A stretch of DNA of 64,000 nucleotides from Fluviicola sp. (GCA_002734065.2 NVXU02000020.1:1-64000); one strand, 5' to 3'; shown: positions 50,901-60,665, numbered from the stretch's first letter. Notes: generated from the letters alone by a model not told the origin. Made by a program: numbers and translations.

Positions 50901-51275
50901 GTCATGGAGAAGTGTTCTATGTGTGTCCAGAGAATTCAAGAAGGCAAGTTAGTTGCGAAGAAAGAAGGAAGACCAGTTGTTGACGGAGACGTTACAACGG
51001 CTTGTTCAGATTCTTGTCCAACAAATGCTATTCAAATTGGCGATTGGAATGATATTGAATCATTTGTTCGCAAAAGTTCGGAAGACAAACGTGCTTATCA
51101 AGCTTTAGAAGAAGTTGGTCAAAAACCAAACGTTTGGTACAAAGTGAAAGTAAGAAACGAAGACAATAAAGAATTAGATGCAATGCAAGTTGCTAAAGAA
51201 TCTCACGCTGCTCCGGCAGGACATGGTGAACATTCTGAGGAGCATGGAGCGCATGAAGAAAATAATCACCATTAA
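47910..51275 (+). CDS. actB: Alternative complex III subunit ActB, molybdopterin-like and iron-sulfur protein
   Basis: 1121 residues. The N-terminus has a Tat-type signal (ARRDFLKFLGFSVAAATVAAC) whose cysteine may also be lipidated. Residues up to about 770 resemble a molybdopterin oxidoreductase domain that in this complex lacks the cofactor. The C-terminal part binds iron-sulfur clusters: CIGCSSCLIAC, CQHCNHAGCETVCP, CIGTRYCANNCAY and CSMCVQ...CSDSCP. It oxidises quinol together with ActC. The end is a His/Glu-rich tail. It starts 30 bases after actA. Confidence 0.94.
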   Translation: MGSTRKYWKAIDELQETPQFLESRDQEFPTQTSVEEFLSDENLKETSTARRDFLKFLGFSVAAATVAACEAPVTKAIPYVNKPENVTPGMATWYASTYYDGSSYASILVKTREGRPIFIKGNKDFGITAGGTNPQIIASVLGLYDSERLAEPTINGKDADIEAIDEKIMGALKSAGKVVLLSNTVISPSTLGAIGELGAFVNGGEEGDKFEHIQYDAISYAGMRAANKASFGLTVSEDPESNGIIPNYDFSKAKTIVSVGADFLNSWLLPTQFTPQYALTRNPDAEWMSRHFQFESIMSVTGSNADYRGMIKPSEEGKVLAYILKKFGADTGGVATDLNARAKKVADQAHKALKASKGEAIVIASSNNEAVQLLANKLNDVVGSYGSTIDLNNPINLYMSDDAKMAKFVKDVENGKGPDAVIIYGANPAYSLPNGAKFAEGLKKIKTTVSLASHADETATNCTYVVPDHHPLEAWSDMQATKMHYALAQPTIRPLHNTHSALESFLVWADKAVREGKDSKVAYEYIKQNWVEYGFPMQSEYADSETYWNMMVHNSCGNATTSDEVELPTEEAPEVTPSTATFNDAVLSGLGSKMPKAGEKEVVFYQKAGIGNGTHANNPWLQELPDPMTKVTWDNYITMNPTEMNGTYATIFDQETGLNQATVKVGSKEITLPVFPLPGQTPGTIGVALGYGRGANGEKIGKAAYQTEQYGGYVEGENGNRASIGQNAFALTSFVNGTVAYSAACTVTKIDGLYPIASTQIHQTVMGRHSIVRETTLDIYNKKDKEAYNPAHMLQKLDEHGNHVPTPVSEFDLWEEHPVEHIGHRWGMSIDLSSCIGCSSCLIACQAENNVPVVGKDEVRRGREMHWIRIDRYFASDEEEVVGLRKDADTFSFSKAELAAENPKVVHMPMMCQHCNHAGCETVCPVAATNHSNEGLNQMAYNRCIGTRYCANNCAYKVRRFNWFNYPSYKAQREINPSQDDLGRMVLNPDVTVRTRGVMEKCSMCVQRIQEGKLVAKKEGRPVVDGDVTTACSDSCPTNAIQIGDWNDIESFVRKSSEDKRAYQALEEVGQKPNVWYKVKVRNEDNKELDAMQVAKESHAAPAGHGEHSEEHGAHEENNHH

Positions 51276-51285
51276 TTTATTGTAA

Positions 51286-53034
51286 ATGCATAAGGAAGCA
51301 GCAATTAGAGAACCCCTCATCTTAGGTCACAAGACTTATCACGACATAACGGAAGATGTTTGTCGTCCGATTGAGGACAAAGCACCAAGAATGTGGTACA
51401 TTCTTTTCGTATCAGCGCTTATTATTGGCTTATACGGAGTTGGTTGTATTCTGTACTTACTCGGTACTGGAGTTGGAGTTTGGGGATTGAACAAGACCAT
51501 TGGTTGGGCTTGGGATATTACGAACTTCGTTTGGTGGGTTGGTATTGGTCACGCAGGAACCTTAATTTCTGCAGTACTTTTACTTTTCCGTCAGAAATGG
51601 AGAATGGCGATTAACCGTTCTGCCGAAGCAATGACCATTTTTGCCGTATTTATGGCTGGAATGTTCCCGTTAATTCACATGGGACGTTTATGGTTAGGTT
51701 ATTGGGTGCTTCCTTTACCAAATCACTTCGGTTCTTTGTGGGTTAACTTTAACTCACCACTACTCTGGGATGTATTTGCCATTTCCACCTATCTTTCTGT
51801 AGGATTGGTCTTCTGGTACATCGGTTTAATACCTGATTTTGCAACCATTAGAGATAGAGCAAAGAAACCAGTTTCAAAAAGAATGTATTCTATTCTTGCC
51901 TTTGGATGGTCAGGTAGAGCAAAGCACTGGAATCGTTTTGAGGTAATCTCATTAGTTTTGGCAGGTTTGGCAACGCCACTTGTATTCTCTGTACACTCTA
52001 TTGTATCTTTCGATTTCGCCACCTCGGTCATACCTGGTTGGCACACCACCATTTTCCCACCCTATTTTGTTGCTGGTGCGGTATTCTCAGGATTTGCCAT
52101 GGTGCAAACCTTGATGTTGGTGATGCGGAAAGCCATGGGACTAGAAGCCTATATCCACACAAAACACGTGGAGTACATGAACATTGTAATCATGGTTACA
52201 GGTTCTATAGTTGGTACGGCATACATTACTGAGCTGTTTATTTCTTGGTATTCTGGTGTAGAATATGAAGCCTATGCCTTTTTGAATAGAGCAACTGGAC
52301 CTTATTGGTGGGCGTATGCTGCCATGATGACCTGTAATGTTGTTTCTCCGCAGTTAATGTGGTTTAGAAAATTAAGAAGAAGTTTGATTTTTACTTTCGT
52401 TATTTCCATTGTGGTAAATATCGGTATGTGGTTTGAGCGTTATGTGATTATCGTAACCTCTATTCACAGAGATTACCTACCTTCTTCTTGGAGCATGCAC
52501 TACCCAAGTCATATTGATATCGGTGTATATCTTGGAACAATTGGATTGTTCTTCGTCTTCTTCTTGTTATTCGCAAGGTACTTCCCTGTGTTGGCATTGA
52601 ATGAATTGAAAACAATTTTGAAGTCTTCTGGAGAATCTTATAAGAATGGAGATGCAGAAACGCATCCTAAACCGAAGCCAATGGCTGGAGGTTCAAATAA
52701 GTTAGTTGAAGAGGCAACTTCAGTTGCTGAAGTTGTTGAAAAAGCAAGGAAAACGACTTCGAGTGACACTTCACAGCAAGCAATGGAATTAATGGCAGCT
52801 TTAGGAGCAGGTTCTGCAGATAACAAGGATGACTTGAAAGCAATCTCTGGAGTTGGGCCAAAATTCGAAGACACATTGAATGAAATTGGAATTTTCTCTT
52901 ACGAGCAAGTAAGTAAAATGACCAAGAAAGAATACGACATTTTGGACGGTATTACAGGTAAATTCCCTGGGAGAGCAGAACGAGATGATTGGGCAGGACA
53001 AGCAAAGGAATTAATGAACACTAATAATCAATAA
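51286..53034 (+). CDS. actC: Alternative complex III subunit ActC (NrfD-like) with C-terminal helix-hairpin-helix domain
   Basis: 582 residues. Residues 1 to about 450 are an NrfD/PsrC-like quinol-binding membrane protein with about ten helices (NFVWWVGIGHAGTLISAVLLLF, MAGMFPLIHMGRLWLGYW, MWFERYVIIVTSIHRDYLPSSW). After a low-complexity linker (MAGGSNKLVEEATSVAEVVE) the last 70 residues form a helix-hairpin-helix-like domain (LKAISGVGPKFEDTLNEIGI). That extension is not part of the basic NrfD fold. Its role is unknown. Confidence 0.93.
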   Translation: MHKEAAIREPLILGHKTYHDITEDVCRPIEDKAPRMWYILFVSALIIGLYGVGCILYLLGTGVGVWGLNKTIGWAWDITNFVWWVGIGHAGTLISAVLLLFRQKWRMAINRSAEAMTIFAVFMAGMFPLIHMGRLWLGYWVLPLPNHFGSLWVNFNSPLLWDVFAISTYLSVGLVFWYIGLIPDFATIRDRAKKPVSKRMYSILAFGWSGRAKHWNRFEVISLVLAGLATPLVFSVHSIVSFDFATSVIPGWHTTIFPPYFVAGAVFSGFAMVQTLMLVMRKAMGLEAYIHTKHVEYMNIVIMVTGSIVGTAYITELFISWYSGVEYEAYAFLNRATGPYWWAYAAMMTCNVVSPQLMWFRKLRRSLIFTFVISIVVNIGMWFERYVIIVTSIHRDYLPSSWSMHYPSHIDIGVYLGTIGLFFVFFLLFARYFPVLALNELKTILKSSGESYKNGDAETHPKPKPMAGGSNKLVEEATSVAEVVEKARKTTSSDTSQQAMELMAALGAGSADNKDDLKAISGVGPKFEDTLNEIGIFSYEQVSKMTKKEYDILDGITGKFPGRAERDDWAGQAKELMNTNNQ

Positions 53035-53037
53035 GAC

Positions 53038-53571
53038 ATGGCAGACAGAGTAATATATGCAATGTATGACGATGAGGAAATCCTTAAGGATGGCGCAAAG
53101 GAGTTAGTTGCAAAAGGAGTGAAAGTGGAAGAGGTGTTTTCGCCGTTTCCAATTCACGGAATTGATCCAATTATTGGTGTGGAGGAAACAAGATTAGGAA
53201 TCTTCGCATTTATTTATGGCTTGATTGGTTTAACTTTAGCAACATACGGAATGTGGTTCTTTATGATATCAGATTGGCCAATGAACATTGGTGGTAAGCC
53301 AAGTGGTTCATACTTAGATAATATGTTGGCATTTATTCCAATTACGTTTGAGTTCACCGTTTTATGTGCAGCACACGGAATGGCAATTACTTATTTAATT
53401 GCGAACAGAACCTTACCTGGGATGAAAGCATCGAACCCTGATCCAAGAACTACAGATGATAAGTTTGTAATGGAATTGAGAACCTCTCAAAACACGCAGT
53501 TCTCTGAAGATGAGTTGGAAGCAATGGTGAAGTCAACAGGGATTATAGAATTGGAACAAAAAGACATTTAA
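53038..53571 (+). CDS. actD: Alternative complex III subunit ActD (DUF3341)
   Basis: 177 residues. The soluble N-terminal part (VIYAMYDDEEILKDGAKELVAKGVKVEEVFSPFPIHGIDPII) and the following two helices (LGIFAFIYGLIGLTLATYGMWFF and PITFEFTVLCAAHGMAITYLI) define DUF3341/ActD. It stabilises the membrane arm of the complex next to ActC. The gap to actC is 3 bases. Confidence 0.93.
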   Translation: MADRVIYAMYDDEEILKDGAKELVAKGVKVEEVFSPFPIHGIDPIIGVEETRLGIFAFIYGLIGLTLATYGMWFFMISDWPMNIGGKPSGSYLDNMLAFIPITFEFTVLCAAHGMAITYLIANRTLPGMKASNPDPRTTDDKFVMELRTSQNTQFSEDELEAMVKSTGIIELEQKDI

Positions 53572-53591
53572 TAATTTTTCATAGAAGACAA

Positions 53592-54329
53592 ATGAAAATG
53601 AATTTTAGAATTATATCAAGTATTGCAATTGCAGCTGTTACAACATTGTTGTTCGGCTCTTGTAGTGCAGATCCGGATAGCGCAGGATTTGAGTACATGC
53701 CAGATATGTACCGTTCTCCTGCTATTGAACCGTATGTAGATTATGGTGAATTAAGAGGAAGAGAGAATAAGGAAGTAAAGCTCGTGCAATCGGCAATGAC
53801 TCCTCCTGCAAATACGATTCCTTATTATGGAACGAATCAAGAAGAGGTAAGCTTGATGCTTCCTTACAAAAGAAAAGCAACGGAAGCATTTGAGAAAACT
53901 CACGGCATGTTTGGAGCTGAATTTTCTGATGAAGATGAGTATGCTTTAGCGGCTGCTGATGCAAACGCATTGAAATTGACAGAAGAAAACAGTGAAAGCA
54001 TCCTTAAGAATGGTAAACGTTTGTTTAATTCTAAATGTGCACACTGTCACGGAGAAAAAGGCGACGGAAACGGGCCAATGGTTGAAAGTGGAGTATATGC
54101 AGGAGTTCCTGATTATGCAAATCTTAAAGAACTAAGCGATGGACAAATGTTCTATTCTATTTACTACGGTAAAGGAGCAATGGGAGCACACAGCTCTATC
54201 ATTAATAAAAAAGAAATTTGGACAATCGTTCATTACATCCGTCAAATTCAGGATGAGAATTATGGAACGGCTGATGCAGAGATTATGTCGGATACGGAGG
54301 TGTCAGACTCAACAACAATTGAACAATAA
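53592..54329 (+). CDS. actE: Alternative complex III subunit ActE, monoheme cytochrome c lipoprotein
   Basis: 245 residues. The signal peptide ends in a lipobox (LLFGSCSAD). The PDMYRSPAIEPY motif near residue 40 is typical of ActE. One heme site, KCAHCHGEKGDGNGP, with a possible axial methionine in GQMFYSIYYGKGAMG. It passes electrons from the complex to the oxidase or to a soluble cytochrome. The tail is acidic and Thr/Ser-rich. Confidence 0.93.
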   Translation: MKMNFRIISSIAIAAVTTLLFGSCSADPDSAGFEYMPDMYRSPAIEPYVDYGELRGRENKEVKLVQSAMTPPANTIPYYGTNQEEVSLMLPYKRKATEAFEKTHGMFGAEFSDEDEYALAAADANALKLTEENSESILKNGKRLFNSKCAHCHGEKGDGNGPMVESGVYAGVPDYANLKELSDGQMFYSIYYGKGAMGAHSSIINKKEIWTIVHYIRQIQDENYGTADAEIMSDTEVSDSTTIEQ

Positions 54330-54354
54330 TTAATTTCGTCAATTAAGATAAGAT

Positions 54355-55557
54355 ATGGAATTTAAAGTATCAAAAAAAGAAAACAGATTTACACTTACAT
54401 TGATTGTAATTGGTGTACTGTTTACAGCAATCGGAATTATGACCACGTATAGCGGGGACCATTTTTTGACTCGTTTATTAACAAACGGGTTAATAAACAG
54501 TTTCTTTTTCTTTGCAATAGCTATTGGAGCATTGTTTTTCTTAGCACTTCAGTATGCAACAGAAACAGGTTGGTATGCAGCAGTTAAAAGAGTAATTGAG
54601 GCAATTATGGGCTATTTACCTTACGGTATTGGTTTTATGGTATTGATCTTTTTTGTGATTACAATTAAAGACGGTGCACATATTTACGGGTGGATGGAAC
54701 CTGAAGTTCTTGACCCAAAAAGCCCTCATTTTGATGAAATGATTCACATGAAGTCAACCTACTTGAATAAACCTTTCTTTTGGATAAGAACAGTCGTTTA
54801 CTTGGGTATCTATTTATTATTCTGGAGAGGTTTTAGAAATCGTTCTTTGGAAGAAGACAAAATTGGCGGAACAGAGATTCACTTTAAAAACTACCGTAAA
54901 GGAGCTGTTTTCTTAGTGTTTTTTGCTGTATTTAGTTCAACTTCTTCTTGGGATTGGATTATGTCAATTGATGTTCACTGGTTCTCAACATTATTTGGAT
55001 GGTACACTTTCGCAGGTATCTGGTGTTCTTCTATGACAGTCTTGGTAATTTTGACATTGTACCTTAAAAAACGCGGATATTTGCCAAAAGTAAATGATTC
55101 ACACATTCATGATATTGGAAAATGGGTCTTTGCGACCTCTTTCTTGTGGTCGTACTTATGGTTCTCACAATACATGCTTATTTGGTATGCGAATATTGGA
55201 GAAGAAGTTATTTACTTTATGATGAGAATAGAACATTACCCATTCCTTTATTTCGGAATGTTTATGGTCAACTTCATTTTCCCGATGCTTTTGTTAATGT
55301 CGAGAGATGCAAAACGTCATGCAGGCACTTTAACGGTAATAGGTATTATTATACTCTTAGGTCACTGGATGGATGTTTACGTGATGGTTTCAGGAGGTTC
55401 TTTAGGAGCAAACGCACACATTGGCTTCTTAGAAATAGGAATGTTGATTTTAATGGCGGGTATTTTTATTCGAGTGATATTACACAATTTAACAAAATCA
55501 CCAATGACCCCTGTGAATCATCCGTTCTTGGACGAGAGTATTCACCACGAAATATAA
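54355..55557 (+). CDS. actF: Alternative complex III subunit ActF (NrfD-like)
   Basis: 400 residues with about ten helices, the second NrfD-like subunit of the complex (LTLIVIGVLFTAIGIMTTYSGDHFLTRLL, YLPYGIGFMVLIFFVI, SSWDWIMSIDVHWFSTLFGWY, LLGHWMDVYVMVSGGS). It lies between actE and coxB, as in Flavobacterium-type ACIII-oxidase operons. Confidence 0.92.
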   Translation: MEFKVSKKENRFTLTLIVIGVLFTAIGIMTTYSGDHFLTRLLTNGLINSFFFFAIAIGALFFLALQYATETGWYAAVKRVIEAIMGYLPYGIGFMVLIFFVITIKDGAHIYGWMEPEVLDPKSPHFDEMIHMKSTYLNKPFFWIRTVVYLGIYLLFWRGFRNRSLEEDKIGGTEIHFKNYRKGAVFLVFFAVFSSTSSWDWIMSIDVHWFSTLFGWYTFAGIWCSSMTVLVILTLYLKKRGYLPKVNDSHIHDIGKWVFATSFLWSYLWFSQYMLIWYANIGEEVIYFMMRIEHYPFLYFGMFMVNFIFPMLLLMSRDAKRHAGTLTVIGIIILLGHWMDVYVMVSGGSLGANAHIGFLEIGMLILMAGIFIRVILHNLTKSPMTPVNHPFLDESIHHEI

Positions 55558-55590
55558 ACGAATAGTTATTACAGATAATTTTTAAATAGA

Positions 55591-56775
55591 ATGGTAAGTA
55601 AATTAATCATATTAGCAGTAATCGTTTTAGGCGTTATTACCGTTATTCAATTGATGAAAGTCTATGAACTTTCGTCGAAATTAAGTAACAAAAATGAAGC
55701 CGAGATAAGCAATAAGCACAATCAGTTGAATGCAAAAATGATGATTGCATTTGGAATTGCGTTGTTCATCGGGTTTGTTTGGTTGATGATGGAATACGGT
55801 TGGACAGGAAGAGGAATGGCAGCATCCGTTCATGGACATGAAGTTGATTGGTTACTGAACCTTAACTTTGTAATTATTCTTTTTGTATTCTTTGTAACGC
55901 ATATTTTCTTGCTCTTTTTTGCTTATAAATATGTTAAAAAACCAGGAGTAAAAGCAACATTTTTTGCCCACAGTAGTAAGTTGGAAATGATTTGGACGGT
56001 TGTTCCAGCAATTGTTTTGGCAATTGTCATCATCTTCGGTTTAAGAACATGGAATACAATTACAGATATTGCAGCTCCAGAATCAATTCGAGTTGAATTA
56101 TTCTCTAAGCAGTTCGATTGGACCGCAAGATATTCGGGAGAAGATAATGCTTTAGGGAAGTATGACTATAAACTGACTACTGATGACAATGAGTTGGCAT
56201 TAATGACTACGAATACAATTGATTCTGCAATTCACAACATGGAAAATGGAATGAATGGAATCACAGCATTGGAAGAAAAGTTAAATGATCCAAACCTTGC
56301 ACTTTCTGTTCAGGATAGGAGTGATTTAATCACAGATTTAGACAGAAAAGGGAGATTAATTCGACTGTTGCATCAAATGAAAGCTCGTCATGATTCTAAA
56401 GTTGATGCATTGGCTTGGGATGATATTATCCAAAAAGATACTTTATACTTGTGTGTGAATAAGGAGTATGAATTGAATTTTAGATCAAAAGATGTAATTC
56501 ATTCAGCCTACTTTCCTAATTTCAGAGTACAAATGAACACGGTACCTGGATTCCCTACACGCTTTAAGTTTACTCCAGACATAACAACGGAAGATTTCAG
56601 AAAGACGAAAAATAATCCAGACTTTCACTTTGCTTTGATGTGCAACAAGATTTGTGGTGGAGCTCATTACAAAATGAAGATGACAGTTGTTGTATTGGAA
56701 GAAGATGATTACAACAATTGGATAGAATCAAAATCATTTGAGACATTTAGAGATAAGTATTTTGCAGGAATGTAA
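55591..56775 (+). CDS. coxB: Cytochrome c oxidase subunit II
   Basis: 394 residues. Two to three membrane helices (including NFVIILFVFFVTHIFLLFFAYKY and KLEMIWTVVPAIVLAIVIIFG) precede the cupredoxin domain. The CuA site is IHSAYFPNF plus MCNKICGGAHYKMKM (C-x3-C-x3-H-x2-M). A charged insert of about 80 residues (around EEKLNDPNLALSVQDRSDLI) lies within the domain. It receives electrons from cytochrome c or ActE. Confidence 0.94.
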   Translation: MVSKLIILAVIVLGVITVIQLMKVYELSSKLSNKNEAEISNKHNQLNAKMMIAFGIALFIGFVWLMMEYGWTGRGMAASVHGHEVDWLLNLNFVIILFVFFVTHIFLLFFAYKYVKKPGVKATFFAHSSKLEMIWTVVPAIVLAIVIIFGLRTWNTITDIAAPESIRVELFSKQFDWTARYSGEDNALGKYDYKLTTDDNELALMTTNTIDSAIHNMENGMNGITALEEKLNDPNLALSVQDRSDLITDLDRKGRLIRLLHQMKARHDSKVDALAWDDIIQKDTLYLCVNKEYELNFRSKDVIHSAYFPNFRVQMNTVPGFPTRFKFTPDITTEDFRKTKNNPDFHFALMCNKICGGAHYKMKMTVVVLEEDDYNNWIESKSFETFRDKYFAGM

Positions 56776-56814
56776 ACTTTAGAGATTAATAACAACATTA
56801 AAAAATAGACAACA

Positions 56815-58620
56815 ATGGCGGCAATTGCAACCGAAGTACACGGACATCACGATTCTCATGAACATCATAAGGAGAGTTTTGTATCGAAATATATTTTTAG
56901 CCAAGATCATAAAATGATTGGTAAGCAATTCTTAATGACTGCGGTCTTTATGGGAATTGTTGCGATGCTTTTATCTTTGCTTTTTAGAATTCAATTGGCT
57001 TGGCCAGGGGAAGGTTCTGACTTCGTTTCATTCTTTTTGGGTGACACATGGGCTCCAGGAGGAGTAATGAAGGAAGACATGTACCTTGGTTTGGTGACCA
57101 TTCACGGTACAATCATGGTTTTCTTCCTGTTAACAGGTGGATTATCAGGAACGTTTTCTAACATACTTATCCCTTTTCAAATTGGAGCAAGAGATATGGC
57201 GTCAGGTTTTCTAAACATGCTGTCTTATTGGTTCTTCTTTATCTCATCTATATTGATGCTGTCGTCAATGTTTGTAGAATCAGGCCCTGCAATGGCGGGA
57301 TGGACGGTTTACCCTCCATTGTCTGCACTCCCACAAGCCATTAGTGGTTCTGGAATGGGGATGACTCTTTGGTTATTCTCAATGGCTATCTTTATTGCAT
57401 CTTCTTTAATCGGTTCATTGAACTACATCGTAACGGTATTGAACCTTCGTACAAAAGGAATGTCAATGACGCGTTTGCCATTAACAATTTGGGCATTCTT
57501 TATCACAGCAATCATCGGTGTTTTATCATTCCCAGTTCTTTTATCAGCAGCTTTACTGCTTATCATGGATAGAATGGCAGGGACGAGTTTCTACCTTTCT
57601 GATATCATTGTGAGTGGAGAAATGCTCACAAATCATGGAGGTTCTCCGATATTGTTCCAGCATTTATTCTGGTTCTTAGGTCACCCTGAGGTTTACATTG
57701 TATTGATTCCAGCATTGGGTCTTTCCTCCGAAATTATCTCGACGAATTCACGAAAACCTATTTTTGGATACCGTGCAATGATTGGGTCTATCCTCGCAAT
57801 CGCATTCTTATCGTTTATTGTATGGGCTCACCATATGTTTATTACAGGAATGAGTCCATTCTTGGGAAGTGTATTCGTTTTTACAACCTTATTGATTGCA
57901 ATTCCTTCCGCAGTGAAAGTGTTTAACTACATTACTACTTTATGGAAAGGGTCTATCATTTTTACACCAGCGATGTTGTTCGTTATTGGTTTAGTATCGG
58001 CATTTATTTCTGGTGGTGTAACAGGAATCATCTTAGCAGATGCTGCTTTAGATATTATGGTGCATGATACTTACTTTGTCGTCGCCCACTTCCATGTTGT
58101 AATGGGACTCTCTGCGGTCTTTGGCATGTATGCCGGGGTGTATCATTGGTTCCCGAGAATGTTTGGGAGAATGATGAATACCAGTCTTGGCTATGTCCAC
58201 TTCTGGATGACAATCATCGGAGCTTATGGGGTGTTCTTCCCAATGCACTTTGTAGGACTGGCAGGTGCGCCAAGAAGATACTATGACTATTCAGTTTATG
58301 GCGACTTTGATGTTGATGCTCTGAATATGATAATGGATTTGAATGTAATAATTACCATTTTCTCAATCTTCGCGGCAATTGGACAATTAGTATTCTTGTT
58401 TAACTTCTTTTACAGTATTTTTAAAGGACCGAAGTCAGTTCAGAATCCTTGGAAATCAAATACACTTGAATGGACAGCACCGGTGGAACACATGCATGGT
58501 AACTGGCCAGGAGAATTGCCAACGGTTCACAGATGGCCGTATGATTACTCTAAACCAGGGTCAGAGGTTGATTTCATACCTCAAACAGTACCCCTTGCAG
58601 AAGGCGAAGAAGAACATTAA
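56815..58620 (+). CDS. coxA: Cytochrome c oxidase subunit I
   Basis: 601 residues with twelve membrane helices. Heme a ligand TIHGTIMVF, CuB ligands GHPEVYI and WAHHMF, and the HFHVVMG pair for the two hemes are all present; the glutamate in GHPEV marks an A1-type proton pathway. It reduces O2 to water and pumps protons. Subunit III is not in the window. The stop is followed by a strong terminator, closing the eight-gene operon. Confidence 0.96.
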   Translation: MAAIATEVHGHHDSHEHHKESFVSKYIFSQDHKMIGKQFLMTAVFMGIVAMLLSLLFRIQLAWPGEGSDFVSFFLGDTWAPGGVMKEDMYLGLVTIHGTIMVFFLLTGGLSGTFSNILIPFQIGARDMASGFLNMLSYWFFFISSILMLSSMFVESGPAMAGWTVYPPLSALPQAISGSGMGMTLWLFSMAIFIASSLIGSLNYIVTVLNLRTKGMSMTRLPLTIWAFFITAIIGVLSFPVLLSAALLLIMDRMAGTSFYLSDIIVSGEMLTNHGGSPILFQHLFWFLGHPEVYIVLIPALGLSSEIISTNSRKPIFGYRAMIGSILAIAFLSFIVWAHHMFITGMSPFLGSVFVFTTLLIAIPSAVKVFNYITTLWKGSIIFTPAMLFVIGLVSAFISGGVTGIILADAALDIMVHDTYFVVAHFHVVMGLSAVFGMYAGVYHWFPRMFGRMMNTSLGYVHFWMTIIGAYGVFFPMHFVGLAGAPRRYYDYSVYGDFDVDALNMIMDLNVIITIFSIFAAIGQLVFLFNFFYSIFKGPKSVQNPWKSNTLEWTAPVEHMHGNWPGELPTVHRWPYDYSKPGSEVDFIPQTVPLAEGEEEH

Positions 58621-58643
58621 CAATTTTATATTATAAATAATAG

Positions 58644-58677
58644 AAGCCCTTTGTCGATGACAAGGGGCTTTTTTCTA
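58644..58677 (+). terminator. Rho-independent terminator after coxA
   Basis: AAGCCCTTTGTC pairs with GACAAGGGGCTT (12 pairs, one G-U) around a GAT loop and runs into TTTTTT. It lies 23 bases after coxA and 20 bases before ruvB. Confidence 0.88.
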
Positions 58678-58697
58678 TTTTTACCTAAACTATTTTT

Positions 58698-59720
58698 TTG
58701 GAAGACACATTTGACTATAACGAAGAAGCTGATTCTAGAGGAGATCAAGATTATGACAAAGTTTTGCGCCCAAAAAAATTGGAAGACTTTACGGGGCAAC
58801 CTAAAATAGTCGATAACCTTGAGATATTTGTCAAGGCGGCTATTTTGAGAAATGAACCACTGGATCATGTGCTTCTTCATGGACCTCCTGGTTTGGGAAA
58901 AACAACCTTAGCAAACATTATAGCTAGAGAATTAAGTGTTAGTTGCAAAGTAACATCAGGTCCTGTTTTAGATAAACCAGGCGACCTTGCAGGTTTATTG
59001 ACTAACCTCGATTCTGGCGACGTTCTTTTTATAGATGAAATTCACAGGCTCAGTCCAATCATTGAAGAATACCTGTATTCTGCAATGGAAGATTACAGCA
59101 TAGACATTCTTATTGACAGTGGACCCAACGCTCGAACGGTGCAAATTGCATTGAACCCGTTCACATTGATTGGAGCAACGACTCGGTCTGGTCTGTTAAC
59201 CTCTCCTTTGCGTGCGCGTTTTGGCATTAATCTACGACTGGAGTATTACGATGCTAAAACCTTAACCTCTATCGTTGAGAGATCAGCAGGTTTATTGGGC
59301 ATTCCAATTAGTGAAGTTGCGGCCTATCAAATTGCAAGTCGAAGTAGAGGAACACCGAGAATTGCCAACTCATTGCTCAGAAGAGTAAGAGATTTTGCGC
59401 AAATTAAAGGAGACGGAAACATTGACATTGACATCACCAATCACGCATTGGCCGCACTCAACGTTGACCAAAACGGACTAGACGATATGGACAACCGTAT
59501 TTTATTGGCAATCATTGATAAATTCAATGGAGGACCGGTTGGTTTAGGAACAATTGCAACAGCAATCGGGGAGAATGCTGGAACTTTGGAAGAAGTTTAC
59601 GAGCCATTTCTTATTCAAGAAGGGTTTTTGATGCGCACCACGAGAGGGCGAAAAGTGACCCAAAAAGCTTATGATCATTTAGGCAAAAAACCGGGGTTTT
59701 CGCAAGGAGGATTGTTCTAA
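58698..59720 (+). CDS. ruvB: Holliday junction branch migration ATPase RuvB
   Basis: 340 residues. Walker [16 protein letters not shown], Walker [11 protein letters not shown], sensor [10 protein letters not shown], arginine finger region [13 protein letters not shown], and the C-terminal winged helix ([17 protein letters not shown]) are intact. The start must be TTG at 58698: an in-frame stop lies just upstream and the next ATG is far inside the protein. It forms a hexamer that drives RuvA-bound junctions. It is followed by queG after 12 bases. Confidence 0.96.
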   Translation: MEDTFDYNEEADSRGDQDYDKVLRPKKLEDFTGQPKIVDNLEIFVKAAILRNEPLDHVLLHGPPGLGKTTLANIIARELSVSCKVTSGPVLDKPGDLAGLLTNLDSGDVLFIDEIHRLSPIIEEYLYSAMEDYSIDILIDSGPNARTVQIALNPFTLIGATTRSGLLTSPLRARFGINLRLEYYDAKTLTSIVERSAGLLGIPISEVAAYQIASRSRGTPRIANSLLRRVRDFAQIKGDGNIDIDITNHALAALNVDQNGLDDMDNRILLAIIDKFNGGPVGLGTIATAIGENAGTLEEVYEPFLIQEGFLMRTTRGRKVTQKAYDHLGKKPGFSQGGLF

Positions 59721-59732
59721 AACTCTCCAAAA

Positions 59733-60665
59733 ATGAATTCTAAAGAAAGAAATACACAGCTGATTAAGCAAAAAGCAAAAGACTTAGGTTTTTTCTTTTG
59801 TGGCATCTCTAAAGCGGACTTTCTAAAAGAAGATGCGGTACATTTAGATGCCTTTCTGAAGAACAATTACCAAGGCAAAATGTCCTATTTAGAAAATCAT
59901 TATGACAAACGTTTAGATCCTCGCTTACTTGTTGATGATGCAAAGTCTGTCGTTTCGCTCTTGATGAATTACTTCCCAGAGAATGAGCAAGAAGATCCAT
60001 CTGCGCCTAAAATTTCTAAGTATGCGTATGGCAAAGACTACCATTTCTTAATCAAAGACAGGTTGAAAGAATTCTTTGCCTATATTCAAGACGAAATAGG
60101 AGAAGTAGGAGGACGTGTTTTTGTCGATTCGGCTCCTGTTTTAGACAAAGCTTGGGCAAAAAAAAGCGGACTGGGTTGGGTAGGAAAAAATGCCAACCTC
60201 ATTCATCCAAAACACGGATCATTCTTTTTTATCGCAGAATTAATTCTTGATTTAGAACTCACAGAAGACGGCCCTATGAAAGATTATTGTGGCACGTGTA
60301 CAAAATGCATAGATGCCTGTCCAACAGGTGCGATTGTGAAACCGTATGTCGTTGATGGTTCAAAGTGTATTTCTTACCTAACTATAGAATTGAAAGACGA
60401 GCTGCTTCCTTCTGAGTTTAAAGGCAAAATGGACAACTGGATGTTTGGCTGTGATATTTGCCAAGATGTTTGTCCTTGGAATCGATTTTCCAAGCCAACA
60501 AAGGAGTCGCATTTTGATCCACATGAGAACTTATTAAAGATGTCAAAAGTGGATTGGGAAGACCTAACAGAGGAAATTTTTCAAGAATTATTTAGAAAAA
60601 GTGCCGTTAAAAGAACCAAGTTTAAGGGTTTGAATCGCAATATTCAGTTTAATTCTACAGAATAA
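59733..60665 (+). CDS. queG: Epoxyqueuosine reductase
   Basis: 310 residues. The N-terminal cobalamin-binding part has [18 protein letters not shown] and [29 protein letters not shown]. The two 4Fe-4S sites are [16 protein letters not shown] and [13 protein letters not shown]. It carries out the last step of queuosine synthesis in tRNA. It overlaps no other gene and ends before a hairpin. Confidence 0.95.
   Translation: MNSKERNTQLIKQKAKDLGFFFCGISKADFLKEDAVHLDAFLKNNYQGKMSYLENHYDKRLDPRLLVDDAKSVVSLLMNYFPENEQEDPSAPKISKYAYGKDYHFLIKDRLKEFFAYIQDEIGEVGGRVFVDSAPVLDKAWAKKSGLGWVGKNANLIHPKHGSFFFIAELILDLELTEDGPMKDYCGTCTKCIDACPTGAIVKPYVVDGSKCISYLTIELKDELLPSEFKGKMDNWMFGCDICQDVCPWNRFSKPTKESHFDPHENLLKMSKVDWEDLTEEIFQELFRKSAVKRTKFKGLNRNIQFNSTE

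Noticed and set aside
6704-59720. ruvA-ruvB operon
   Set aside because: The two genes are 51 kb apart in unrelated operons.
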